Positions 47,622-59,922 of a stretch of DNA of 64,000 bases are shown here, one piece after another. Each line of letters begins with the position of its first letter. Position 1 is the first letter of the stretch. The notes under the pieces are model-generated. The model was not told where the DNA came from. It saw nothing but the letters and a program-made list of their open reading frames with translations, and ran no database searches. Source of the stretch: Macrobrachium rosenbergii (Eukaryota > Arthropoda > Malacostraca > Decapoda > Palaemonidae); NCBI RefSeq assembly GCF_040412425.1, contig NC_089742.1:81479539-81543538 (forward strand), read 5' to 3'. Made by a program: the position numbers and the translations under genes.

Positions 47622-48550
47622 TGTTACGTGTGAGGGTCTTGGTTGATCATGTATTATTCAATTTACGTAGTTTCCACGGCCCTGCAAACCAAGATTACAC
47701 GTAACCTGCCACTTGAAGCCAAAAGTTAACCTCAAAGACAGTCGTTAATTAGCCAAAGGTCGCCAGTTAAGGGTTATTAACCTTAACAAAGAATATTTGA
47801 GATGAATTTGATTTTAAACGCAACGGTTCTTCCAAACATTCGGACGCTTGAGGCATACAAAAGCATCGAGATTTAACCTGATTTTGCTTACCTAAATCCT
47901 AGGTATTTTACTGGAATAACGGGGTTGAAGCTAACAATATAATAATTAGGCTTAATCTAGACTTCGTAAACACATATACCCTAAGTGGTGGCTGAAGGAA
48001 GAAAACAAAGAAAGAGTTGGAAATACAGAAAAGAGGTTAAAAAGAATGGACGAAGTTTGAACAGCACACGGACTCTACCTTAATGAATGTTGCGTTGCGC
48101 GCATTTACAACGGACGTGCTGAAGTTCAGGTGTGTGTTTCTTGCTCCACCATTCACTAATAAAATAATAGACAAAGGCGGGGACAGGGCCACCTTCCAGA
48201 CGTCTGCTCGAGACGGCGCGCTAGTTTTCTCTCTGAAGTTCCCTGACCGGCGCTGGGTCAAAACAGGCCTACAGTCATGCCTTAGGCGTCTATGCTCTGT
48301 TAAAAACATTCGCCACGAGAGACAGGTAGAAAGGAAAAAAAAGGACTTTGGGACCACCTATTCTTAAAGTTGAATATGGAAATTTCTCCTGTAGGGGAAA
48401 AATGGCTAAATGCTACCTATCCTTTTCAACAGACGTTAAAGTTTGAACTGAAGACGCTCCTAGCGTGGGACAAAGCAATTTCCCTGTCTTGATCAGGCTG
48501 ATACTACTATCCCTAAATGTTCGAGGCGAACAGCGTAAATATTTATAAAA
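47622..48550 (-). repeat. 3' LTR
   Basis: Starts (plus strand) TGTTACGTGTGAGGGTCTTG and ends AAATATTTATAAAA. Compared with the other LTR I see about ten difference sites, mostly short indels (for example TTAAAAAGAA against TTAAAAGAA), clustered between about 48040 and 48540. The inner edge is followed by GCTCCCCCTTT, i.e. minus-strand AAAGGGGGAGC, a good polypurine tract. Confidence 0.9.
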
Positions 48551-49368
48551 GCTCCCCCTTTAAGAGGGCCTTCACTCCCTTTTCGGGCGTGAAGGTCTAT
48601 ACTAAGCAAGCTGTTCGCCTCTCGTAGGTTACTCTCCTTCCCTGAGCAGATTAGTCCTGGTTAGCCTACCTAGCTACAGAACTACCTAACCCTAGATAGG
48701 ATATGAGCTATAATCACTACTTAACCTAATTCTAATAGTACTAGAAGGTGCTCACGGTTATTATAGGCTACTTCTTACAATCATGATGTGTTTTAGACCT
48801 AGCCTAGTGGTACATTCTATGATATTTCCTAGCTTAACCTATCCTAACCCGACCGTAGCACCAACATAAGAGTTAATATTCTAACTAAATTACAACATGG
48901 TTTATGTTTAATACAATTAAAATTTACTAGTTAATTCATGAGGGTTGCCTCATATGATAAATGGGTGCCTCACTGAGGTCTTAGGCCATGCGTGTCACGA
49001 GCATCGTGGCTCGTTTCACAATAGTTAAGATTACTGAAATTAGTTAGGCTACTTACTTGATTACTGCGGCTCGGTGGTAAGTGGAAAGAACAAGGCTACT
49101 AAATTGATGTACCGTACTTTAAGGTTGTCTAGGCTATGTACAAATAAAAGGAAGAGATCACACTGGCTACCTCCTCTGGGCAAGGGGCCAGGATCACTCT
49201 TGGATGTTAGGGCACTGTGCCGAGAGGGCACTAGTGCCAGGATGAGCTTATAACCGCAACTACTGGGCTCTCTTCCGCCCCTTCTTCTTCTTCTTGGGTT
49301 CCTCCAAGGCCTATCAGTAGCTGGCCTAGCAGGTGATGAGAGCACCGACTCGGGACAGGCCAGAAGGG
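48551..49368. other. Internal non-coding stretch between protease ORF and 3' LTR
   Basis: About 0.8 kb where pol would be expected. I searched both strands by eye for RT (Y-x-D-D), integrase (H-H-C-C, D-D-E) and RNase H motifs and saw none. It holds a purine-rich tract (minus AAAGGGGGAGC at 48561-48551), many CTAGGTT/TAACCTA-like AT-rich repeats and a short Arg-rich minus frame (49345-49061) without a recognised domain. Confidence 0.6.
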
Positions 49369-50613
49369 CTAGCTTGAAGTCAGGGAAAACTGCAAAAGCT
49401 GCGGGAGGACTCCTACTCCGGCTGCTGCGACAACCGGAGCGAGAGCGATCTCGACTTCTGCGTCCGAGGATGCCAGTTCCTGGTCTTCCAAGGAAGGGGT
49501 ACCATTTTCGATCCTCCAGGGTTCATCCCCTGGAGTCAAATTTTGCAAAGAAGAATTTTGCAAAGAAGAAGTTTCGGGTGCTGGAGGCTCTCCAGTCGTG
49601 ATGATCAACTGCATGGGGAATCCTAAATCTCCCGGAGGAGGATTCGCCTCATGATTTGAGACCCGGCATAGGGGCCTTTTCCATTGGTAGCTCAACGTCC
49701 GTGGCGGACGGAGTCTGGCACTGCTCAGTGCTCGCAAGTGGCACTGGCAGCAGTTGGTCAGGCATGCCTGACAAGGGGTCCGAGGTGCAATACCTCTCGG
49801 ACGACTTGGGTTTGGCTGCGGCAGAGATTCCTGCCCCAGCAGGAGATCGTAGCCTCTCCTAGAGTTTTGTTCGGGGCGTCCGCTGGGCGTTGCTTGCTTG
49901 GGCAGCCCTCCCAATTTGTGGAGTGGTCTGCCCGCTTGCACGTCCTGCAGCGGTACTGCTCCTCCTGAATCTCTCTTCGCGGGGGGGAGGACCTCTTGGT
50001 GGGCCAGCCCTTCGCGGTGGAGAGGGCTAGGCCTGGAATAGTTTGGGTTGTGCCCCTTCCGTAGACCACTTTGGTGGGCAGAAGGTGGAGGTTTGTCAAG
50101 GTTGAGAGTTTTAGATGGGGCCTCCGTGGAGGAGGTAACGCGGCTGCGGAGTGGCGTTGGTGACGGGCTTCCGCAGAGAAGATCCCGACCCAACAAGAAG
50201 ACCACTCCGGGCCGAATTCCACCTACCACGCCAAGGCGGTGGGGTATCGTGCCCCAAGGGGTCATTACCTGGAGTTGGACTGTAGGAACGGTAATGGTGT
50301 GGCCCTTTATCCACTTCATTTCCCACCGGGTTTCTTTGTCAACCATGGCACCGGCTGGCACTTGGGCCCTAGTGATCAGGCTAATGTCTGCCGCAGTGTC
50401 TACTGTGACCGGAAGGGTCACTGGCAGGCTAGTGCTCTGAAGAGGGCCACCGAGATGAACTGGGTTTCCAGTCTCTCGGGGTAAAGGATCCAGTGCGGAC
50501 CAGCCGCAGAGAATGAAGTGCTGATTAGGTTGACAAATTTGGTGGTGGGGACATGATGTGGACAGGCCGGAGATCCAGCATTGTAGTGGCTGGCAGCCCC
50601 ACAGGATTTGCAC
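49369..50613 (-). CDS. Retropepsin-containing ORF (gag-pro C-terminal part)
   Basis: 414-codon open frame. Around residues 60-150 it has an aspartic protease of the retropepsin type: LPVTVDTAADISLI, with the catalytic D-T-A written here as VDTAAD, and the flap-distal G-V-V-F-L-L-G-R-D-L-L, matching the family's I-L-G-R-D-x-L. The rest (residues 150-414) is Pro/Ser/Arg-rich and overlaps another minus frame (50222-49758) that encodes CRTCKRADHSTNWEGC, a C-x2-C-x4-H-x6-C knuckle variant. This suggests frameshifts in the ORF end. The frame stops at 49369 with no RT behind it. Possible function: processing of the gag polyprotein. Confidence 0.7.
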   Translation of the reverse strand: MQILWGCQPLQCWISGLSTSCPHHQICQPNQHFILCGWSALDPLPRETGNPVHLGGPLQSTSLPVTLPVTVDTAADISLITRAQVPAGAMVDKETRWEMKWIKGHTITVPTVQLQVMTPWGTIPHRLGVVGGIRPGVVFLLGRDLLCGSPSPTPLRSRVTSSTEAPSKTLNLDKPPPSAHQSGLRKGHNPNYSRPSPLHREGLAHQEVLPPAKRDSGGAVPLQDVQAGRPLHKLGGLPKQATPSGRPEQNSRRGYDLLLGQESLPQPNPSRPRGIAPRTPCQACLTNCCQCHLRALSSARLRPPRTLSYQWKRPLCRVSNHEANPPPGDLGFPMQLIITTGEPPAPETSSLQNSSLQNLTPGDEPWRIENGTPSLEDQELASSDAEVEIALAPVVAAAGVGVLPQLLQFSLTSS

Positions 50614-51712
50614 GGGCCTTTTGGATGGGCTCGGTGGCCTGCAGTAACTGTTGGAGGAGAGGGCTGAGCGGATGAATAGGAGCGGAGTTCTGGCTGGTAG
50701 GGTTAGGCTGCTTATTAGTGCCGAGTTTGTATCGGCACTCAGCTTCAGCGTGGCCCCCTTCTTGGAATAGTTGCACAGGGTCTTGCTAGGCAGTCCATTC
50801 TTGGGCGAGTGGAGTTCGAGAGGTAGGCCGGAGGGATGATTCGCTTCTGAGAGGTGCTATGCGACTGATTGAAAGTTTCCACGAATCAGCCATGCGACAA
50901 GCTTCCATAAGTGTGGAGGGCTGTTTATCGTTAAGATATACCGCAAGGGGCCCTGGCACACATTGGAAAAGGTCTTCTAGCATGATCCGATTGAAAAGAT
51001 CCTCAAACGTCGTGCAGGCCAAGGAGTCGAACCAGCGCGCACCGGACTGGGTTTTGTGACATGCCCATTCCGTCCAAGACCAGCCGACTTCCTTGGCAAG
51101 ACCTCGGAACCATTGTCTCCATTTTTCTGGGGTTATCTCGTAGGCCTTGGTAATGACTCTACGAACTTCCGCCATGTTGCCTCTCTGGCTCTTCTCCAGC
51201 GAGCTAAGCGCTGCCTTGGCTTTTCCTCCATATGCTTGGCTAGTATTAAGGCTCTCTCCGTCTCCGTGGTGCTGTAGTTATCGAAAGAGCCTCGATCTCC
51301 TCCAGCCATGCTTCTGGCTCGTCCTCAGTCCACTTGGGGACTAGGGAATTGATGCTCGAAATTGGAGTGTTTGATGCAGCAGGTGTAGGACTGGAGGCTT
51401 GATGGCTAGCCATAGCATTCTCCATTTTCGCTCTCTCAAGCTCGAGCTCCTTCTCCTTTAGGGCTAACTCAGTTTCCTTGCAGGCTAACTCATGCTGTCT
51501 CCTTCTTTCTTCTCTTTCCTCTTCATATTGCCTTTGCTCGGCGTCATACACACCCTTCGTTCAGCTTCATACTTCCTCTGCTCGAGTCTTTCTTCCTTCT
51601 CCCGCTTGGCCAAGTCGTCCACTTGCTCCTTAACCCAGGTGGTAAGTTCCGAGCCGGTGAGATCTGCCTCTGTCCCCAGCCCCAGGAAAGTTTTATAATG
51701 CTCTGCTGCCAT
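50525..51712 (-). pseudogene. Gag with charged N-terminus and SCAN-like capsid domain
   Basis: Reads from ATG 51712 (MAAEHYKTFLGLGTEADLTG) through a charged coiled-coil stretch (frames 51712-51485 and 51551-51246), then frame 51175-50786. The latter holds a SCAN-like, Leu/Trp-rich helical domain: WRQWFRGLAKEVGWSW, TFEDLFNRIMLEDLFQCVPG and MEACRMADSW. A frame change follows, with a knuckle-like segment near 50779-50730 (C-N-Y-S ... GGHAEAEC). SCAN domains are known to derive from gag capsids of Gypsy/Gmr1-type elements. At least three frame changes break it; given the young LTRs, sequencing indels are an alternative to decay. Confidence 0.7.
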
Positions 51713-52051
51713 GGTTCTGGTGGGGAAGGGCGTCTAACCGGGTCAACGGGCGCATTTGGGCAGCGAGGAAGTGTCTCTTCAAATGACGTGGCACCCTTTC
51801 AAAAGGTGGCACTGTAGTTTGGGTGTGCCGTGTACAGGTCACACTGGTGGCACTCCAGTATCCCTAGGCACTGGTGCAGGTTAGGTCCCAGAAGAACCTT
51901 CTCTTCTGTGTTCCCTTTTGTTTTCTTTAGTGGCACTTATGGTGCCATTGTGTTCCTAGGGACCCTCTACTGGAGTCCAACTAGGCTATATGGGAGGAAA
52001 GGCACTCTACACCCCTGCAGAGTGCAACAATGAATGAGAGAAAGAGGAAGG

Positions 52052-52091
<40 letters not shown>

Positions 52092-52456
52092 AAGCTATTC
52101 AAGTGATGACAGTGCTGCAAATTATTGGCACTGTGGAATAAAGTGAATTTGGGTTTTTTTTTTTTTATTTAAAGATCCTTGTGAGTGGCTGGTCCCAGTA
52201 CCGGCCCCAGTGCTGGCCCCTTCTTTTTCAGAGGGTGAAAACTACTGTTTGCTTCGGTCTGGATAGCAGGCCTCACTCGTGACCGACAGTTTATCACTGC
52301 ATCGTAATTACTCTTAACTTGTCCTCATCTATTGTGGGACAGAGGTGTTTCTTTTATTTGGTTTATTGTATTCGAATTAATTAGCCTAGTGTCGGCTGTT
52401 CTTTCTTTGAAGAGGGTCACGTACACTTAGGTTAGGAATGCTTACTTGAATGACTT

Positions 52457-52549
<93 letters not shown>

Positions 52550-53752
52550 CAATCAGCTAATTTCTTGCTGCTTGAGAACATGTAAACAAAGATTTTATAC
52601 ATGCACAATGGCATGGATCTTAATAAAATGATATAGATGCGTCGTCTTGGCTTCCTTAGGGATTACTTTATTATCTTAATTTTCCTGGGAGCCGACGTCA
52701 CAAAAGTTTATCGTAAAATTTTAAATTCTCTTTATATGATTTTTATAGCAGGTATCTGTATAAGAACTTGTTATTACTCCTAACTAAGGCCTATCTTTCC
52801 CTGCCTAAATTATCTTTTGGTTTTTTCCTAGCTAAGATATTAGGAGGTGGGTTCGCTACGAAAGGAAAAAAAAGAAAATGACCCAAGAGTGGCTCGGGCA
52901 GAGTCTGGTCACAACAGCGGATGACAATAACAAGGTCTTAAGATGGCGGAAAAGTCCCGTTAGGCCTAAATTTCAAAAACAACCTCTGGGCGAAGGAACA
53001 CCAAAATGGCCGTTCTCTCACAAACAGTTCGAACAATTTCAAAACAACGCGCGAACACGGAGGAGGAATCCAAAATGGCGGGTATTTTCTTTTTCAAACA
53101 AATTCAAAAACAACGCACGAAACCAATGCAGGTATCCAGATTTTACTTTAAATATACCAATCATGCATAGCGTTTTACGTTACGGATGGAAAACTAAATT
53201 ACCAAACAACTTTGTCTTTTGTTATCGTACTCCTCACCCGGACATTAAACAAAAGAATGAAAAGAGAAATGCTAGTCTGCCTGCGTAAATTTACGTTGTT
53301 GAACGGTACCTTTATTGTAAAATTACTATTTCAGTTCATTGCTACTTCACTGACACGGTTTTTTTTTTTGAATGATTCCCGCTATATGCAAACAATAACG
53401 ATCGGAATTGCCGACGCGATTAGTATATTACTTTGTGTACATGAAACGGGCTCCGCGATTCGGCCTTTGAATTCGTTACTTGAACGACTTGACTTACGAT
53501 CCGAACACGGTAAAATGCCCTTTGTCTTAAACGACACAAATTGTGATTCGCTCTGCTCTCGAGTCGCCCTTTCCTACCTACGCTAATTCTCGCTACACTT
53601 GTTATTATAACTATTCTCTTTACTGCTTATTATTATGCCTGGTTCCTTGTTTGGAAGAATGAAATGGAATTCAATATCTGACTTTTATCTTTGGAATTAA
53701 TGTAATTTTAATTTCCTTTTCTCCAGATTCTTTCTCTAAAATGTACTTTAGA
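51713..53752 (-). other. Leader (5' untranslated region) of the LTR element, about 2 kb
   Basis: Between the primer-binding site and the gag start. Contains (GA)n arrays at 52057-52088 and 52460-52545 and no domain I recognise; a plus-strand frame at 52878-53285 is Lys/Asn-rich and unconvincing. Such a long leader is unusual for a retrotransposon whose coding part is only about 2.3 kb. Confidence 0.6.
52460..52545. repeat. (GA)n microsatellite in the LTR element leader
   Basis: Uninterrupted (AG)n of about 86 bp. It is (CT)n in the element's sense orientation. Confidence 0.95.
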
Positions 53753-53770
53753 TTCTACGCAAGGTCGCCA
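53753..53770 (-). other. Primer-binding site of the LTR element
   Basis: Minus strand TGGCGACCTTGCGTAGAA starts one base inside the 5' LTR edge. The first 12 bases are identical to those at the same position in the related element (59922-59911). TGGCGACC-type sites fit the 3' end of an arginine tRNA (…GGTCGCCA); that assignment is inference. Confidence 0.75.
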
Positions 53771-53771
53771 A

Positions 53772-54920
<1,149 letters not shown>

Positions 54921-55300
54921 GTCACAAAGTGTTCCAATTACCTGTGGTTATTACACTGTTAATCATAGAATTCAAAAATTTACCTCACTTCAGCCAGACA
55001 CCTGAACTCCCATAACAATAAAAATACAACTGAATACTCTAAAGGCAACAGTGATCCCTAAAAAAACTTGCTAATCATGTGAGAAATCAGACTAAGTTTA
55101 TCAAAACTAGTCTGAGGTATCAGTATTTAAACAAGAATTATACCAAAGTAAAAGGGCATCACTCCATCAAACAACTTTAACTGTCTCCGCAAGCTAGAGT
55201 CATATCAGCAAAACTGAAGGAACAAAATATGTTTATCACTATGCCTTATGCACACAATTAACCCTTAAACGCCGAGCCTCTATTTACAAAAACGTCTCCC
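54921..55300. other. Unassigned sequence
   Basis: AT-rich single-copy-looking DNA between the (AT)n array and the tandem units. No coding potential; it ends in AACCCTTAAACGCCGAGCCT at about 55260-55279, where the character changes to the array. Confidence 0.5.
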
Positions 55301-55329
55301 ATATGCCGGCGGCGTTCGGGAGTTAGCAC

Positions 55330-57072
55330 CAAAGCGGAAAAAAAGTTTTTTTCAAAAAATCACAGCATGCTTAGTTTTTAAGATTAAGAGTTCATTTTTG
55401 GCTCCTTTTTTTGCCAATGCCTGAAGTTTAGTATGCAACCATCAGAAATGAAAAAAAAATATCATTATTATCATATATAAATATTGAAATATATGACAGC
55501 ACAAAAAAATTTTTCATAATTTTATACAAATCGCGGTGTGAGCAAAACGGTTAAAGCTAATGGATTATTTTTTTTTCTTTGTATTGTACACTAAATTGCG
55601 ATGATTTTGGTATATAACAAATTGTAAAACGATCAAAGCAACACAGAGAAAATATTATCACAATATGATGCATGAATCCGTAACGCACGGACGTAAAAAA
55701 ATGTTTTTTTTAAAAATTCACCATAAATCAAAATATTGTGCTAGAGACTTCCCGTTTCTTGAAAAATGAAGCTAATTGGTTGAATATTACTAGACTGTAA
55801 GTGTTTTAGCTTAGAATTGCAGTTTTCGACCATTTCGGTCGAGTTAAAGTTGACCGAAGGTCGAATTTTTTCTATTTATCGTGATTTATATGAAAATATT
55901 TCAAAACTGATAAAAGCTACAACCATGAGTTATTTTCTGTTGTATTCTCCATGAAATTGCACACATTTTCATATATAAAAGTTTATGTAACGACTAATAT
56001 AAAACGGTGCAAACATTACGACAACGTGATTGAAAGAATTTCTGAGATGTTGGCCGAGTTACGCAGCGCAGACGTAAGGAAAATTTTTTTCAAAAATTCA
56101 CCATAAGTCGAAATATTGTGCTAGAGACTTCCAATTTATTGCAAAATAAAGGCAAATGATTGAATATTACTAGAATGTAAGAGTTTTAGCTTACAATTGC
56201 GTTTTTCGACCATTTCGGTCGAGTTAAAGTTGACCAAAGGTTGAAATTTTGGCAGTTATCGTGATTTATGTGAAAATATTTCAAAAGTGATAAAAGCTAC
56301 AATCATGAATTATTTTCTGTTGTATTCTACATGAAATTGCACACATTTTCATATATAAAAGTTTATGTAACGACTAATGTAAAACGATGCAAACATTACG
56401 ACAATGTGAAAGAATTTCTGAGATGTTCGGCTGAGTTACATGACGCAGAGCGTAAGGAAAAAGTTTTTTTCAGAAATTCACCATAAATCGAAATATTGTG
56501 CTAGAGACTTCCAGTTTGTTGCAAAATGAAGGTACATGATTGAATATTACTAGAATGTAAGAGTTTTAGCTTATAATTGCGTTTTTTTACCGTTTTGGTC
56601 AAGTTAAAGTTGACCGAAGGTTGAAATTTTGGCAGTTATAGTGATTTATATGAAAATATTTCAAAACTGATAAAAGCTACAACCATGAGTTATTTTCTGT
56701 TGTATTCTACATGAAATTGCGCACATTTCCATATATAAAACTTTATTTAATGACTAATATAAAACGGTGCAAACATTACGACAGCGTGATGAAAGAATTT
56801 CTGGCGCGGACGTAAGGAAAAAGTTTTTTTCAAAAATTCATCATAAATCGAAATATTGTGCTAGCGACTTCCAATTTATTGCAAAATGAAGGTAAATGAT
56901 TGAATATTACTAGAATGTAAGAGTTTTAGCTTACAATTGCGTTTTTTGACCATTTCGGTCGAGTCAAAGTTGACCGAAGGTTGAAATTTTGGCAGTTATC
57001 GAGATTTATATGAAAATATTTCCAAACTGATAAAAGCTACAACCATGGGTTGTATTTTGTTGTATTTTACAG
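55330..57072. repeat. Tandem array of about 360-380-bp units
   Basis: The motif CACCATAAATCGAAATATTG or a close variant recurs at about 55720, 56100, 56480 and 56840 (spacing 380, 380, 360). A more diverged unit begins near 55340. Each unit carries TTTTTTTCAAAAATTCACC, TGTGCTAGAGACTTCC, GACCATTTCGGTCGAG, AGTTAAAGTTGACC, ATTTATATGAAAATATTTC and TTGCACACATTTTCATATAT. The last unit is cut at about 57072 exactly where gag coding sequence begins on the minus strand. Non-coding in all frames. Confidence 0.88.
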
Positions 57073-57655
57073 TCGGGAGTTATTTCAAAAGCTTTTATAA
57101 TGGCTTGGCGGACAAGGGCAAGATTTCCTTGATCCTCAGGAGGGAGCGCATTGAAGGCAATGGCACCCTTTCCTTCCAGGTGCCGTCCCAGGATTAGAGA
57201 AATTTCTTCAGTCGAGGCCTGATAGGTTGTCAGGACCTTTTCAGTACGGTCGAGCCAGGCTTCAGGCTTGGCTTCGTCCCATTTTCTTATGAGGGAGCCT
57301 ACACTGCTGAGGGCTGAATGTGGAAAGGGTGTTGATGTGTTGCGCCTGTCATGAGCTGCCATTGCAAGCTGATGAGCTCTTTCTTTCTCCTTCCCTTGTC
57401 TTTCGCCTCTTCTCGTTTCTCCCGGGCTATTCTTTCTTTCTCCTTCTCCTGTCTTTCTTTCTCCTTCTCCTGCCTTTCTGCCTCTTCTCGTTTCTCCTGG
57501 GCTGTTCTTTCTTTCTACTTCTTCTGTCTTTCTGCCTCTTCCTGTTTCTCCTGGGCCCTTCTTTCTGCCTCTTGTTCCACCTTGGCACCATCTACCCTCT
57601 GGACCCATTCCCTCAGGGCTTGTCCAGATAGTTCCATGTCCTTTCCAGTGGACAT
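57073..57655 (-). pseudogene. Gag N-terminal part, related to the 49369-51712 gag
   Basis: Starts at ATG 57655 (MSTGKDMELSGQALREWVQR) and has a long Glu/Lys/Arg coiled-coil stretch with tandem E-K-E-R-Q-E-K-E-K-E-R units. A frame change follows, then SLIRKWDEAKPEAWLDRTEK and LILGRHLEGKGAIAFNAL, ending AIIKAFEITP where the array cuts it. The other gag has ELTTWVKEQVDDL, KWTEDEPEAWLEEIEAL and AYEITPEKWRQ at the same places, so the two are homologous. The SCAN-like domain would follow the cut. Confidence 0.75.
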
Positions 57656-59904
57656 TTAGAATTTGAAGTCCTCATTTTGCTTGGCTCTAGATGTCGTAGA
57701 CATCTTGAAATGATGCTTATATGGACTTGACCCGTTAGAAAATCAAATATGTCTGAGAAGGCTCAGGGCTGTTCGAGGGAACAGGTTCAGTATGTCTGAA
57801 GAGACTCAAGTTGTCTGAAAAGACTTAATTTCAGGTGTCTGAAATACTCAGTTGTTCAGAATGAATGTAAATTGATATGTCTGAATAAGACAAACCTCAA
57901 GGTGTCTGAAAAGACTGTTAAAATTAATATGTCTGGATAAGACAAATCTGAAACACTCAGTTGTTCAGAATGAATGAAAATTAGTATGTCTGAACAAGAC
58001 AAATAATCATTATGTCTGAAAAGACTTAGTTAAAATTTAATATGTCTGAATAAGACTTTGTTGTTCATGGTGAACGACTTTTAATATGCTTCTTGAAAGA
58101 CGTAACTGGATTTTATGTCACGCACGGACTCGGCCGGCTGTAGCGTGAAATTAAGGCGTTCCCGGGAACAAGGGTTTGTGTGTGTTGAACGCAGTTAATT
58201 GGGTTCCTGAGAACTTAGGGTTTGTGCTAAATGAGCGATTTGGGGTCTCGTAAGACTCAGAGTTGTTCTAATGAACTAATTCAGTATGTCTAAGAAGACT
58301 TAAGGTTGTTCTGATGAACTGGAATAATCAGTCCCGTAAGGACTTGGATGTGTGTGAAATACACGAATATAAAGTCTCAGAATGGACTTGGATTTTTTTT
58401 TTTTTTTTTTTAGCACAAGGTTTAACGCAAGCCTTAAATAATGATTTGCAGAGAATTGTCAGAGCTGGCGGAATTAAAATAACAGGCTTACGTAGAATTG
58501 GATACTGCTTAATATGCTTTTGAATTTCCTTGCTCTCTTAAATAGTCACAGTGCCTGAATATATGCTTATGCTGGCGTCGCAGCAAATATTATAAACTTG
58601 CTCTGGGCAAATGAGAAGCGGTACATTGAGAAATTCGCAATTAAATGCGTGAATGAATGATTATGCTGGCAGTTCAGCAAACATACAATTATATTGCTCT
58701 ATGCAAATAGGAAAAGTTACTTCTAAATATACGCAGTTAAATGCAAGAAACAATGTAGCTGGCTCCTCAGCTAAGAGAGAAAGAAAAAAAAAATATGCAT
58801 AAAATGTGATGAGAAAAGAATGTGCTTATTTCAAAAGCGCGCAATTGAAATTCGGTAGAATATGACGAGTACACAAAAAAAATTATTAGTTTACCATGCA
58901 TGGGGAAATGTTCTGCCGCCAACGATATCCCATGTGCTTAAGGGAAAAAAGGAAAAGGAAATATTTACTTTATTCTAGAGACCTGATTTTGTTTACTTTA
59001 GCAATCCCATAGGACAGGGGACAGTTCACCACATACGCGTGAAGAGAAACAATGAACAAATACAGTGAACAAATCCAATGCAGCCTCGGCTTAGCTGACA
59101 CCTGGCCGAGCGAAGCTTTGCGCAAATTTTAATGAGACGACCGATAAATTTTGGAAGATTTCCCTCACTTCTGGGGAATGAATAAATGGGTGCTTCCTTT
59201 TTTTTTCACGGTTTGTATACTGGAAAGATTGAATGGAAAGGAATTTACCATGTGGGTTTCTTTTATAGGGAATTTAAACAAATACGAGTACTAACCACGA
59301 TTTTCGCCTCGCATGGCCTGAACAAATTTTTACGGATTTATGAGATTTATTCGATAAGGAAGAATAATATCTTTGCCTAGAGAATTCCTAACCTCTACGA
59401 GAGCGAGAGTAAAAATATCCTATCTCCAGCGATACAAAAATTGCTGGACTGGGTTAGCCCACGTGGCTGTAATGTGTGCCTAGCTAGTATTTTGGGACTT
59501 TCAAATTGTCCTTATCAAATGGATGAAGCAATAAGGACACTATTCCTTTTATTAACTCTTCACTGAGTGTCGCTCCCTATCTTCCTAGTTTTAAAATATG
59601 CAGCTAACATGCGATAGCACAAAATCTTGTGTAAAGGTTAGTAACTCCCTCTTCTTCATAAATGGGATGCATGCACGTGTTCTACCAATTCCTAACTATT
59701 TCAGCCATGATTTTGTTCGTGCCTAACAAGAAATAAACATAATAACATGATACTTACTGTGGAAAAGGATCACTGGTGTGCTTGTAGGGGAATTTACGCT
59801 AATTGAGGAGGTTCGTTTCTTGTCTCACAAGCAGCTCTTAGCTGATAACTGCACGTTACCAAAAGGGCTAAGGACTCAATATGTGACGCTGCAGATTAAC
59901 GAGA
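57656..59904 (-). other. Leader of the truncated LTR relative, with short repeated motif
   Basis: About 2.25 kb without coding potential. Its gag-proximal part (57720-58330 or so) contains many spaced copies of TATGTCTGAATAAGAC or GTGTCTGAAAAGACT-like motifs and GTTGTTC...AATGAAC segments, absent from the other element's leader. The remainder (58500-59900) shows nothing I recognise. Confidence 0.6.
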
Positions 59905-59922
59905 TCTCAGGCAAGGTCGCCA
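59905..59922 (-). other. Primer-binding site of the truncated LTR relative
   Basis: Minus strand TGGCGACCTTGCCTGAGA directly inside the LTR edge at 59924; shares TGGCGACCTTGC with the site at 53770-53753. Confidence 0.7.

Noticed and set aside
48083..48367. 94-codon plus and 106-codon minus frames in the LTR (with a shorter copy near 54252)
   Set aside because: They lie inside the LTR, are disrupted by indels in the second LTR copy, and have no recognisable domain.
57351..57659. Plus-strand Phe/Ser/Leu-rich frame as a membrane protein
   Set aside because: Antisense of the Glu/Lys-rich coiled coil of the minus-strand gag.
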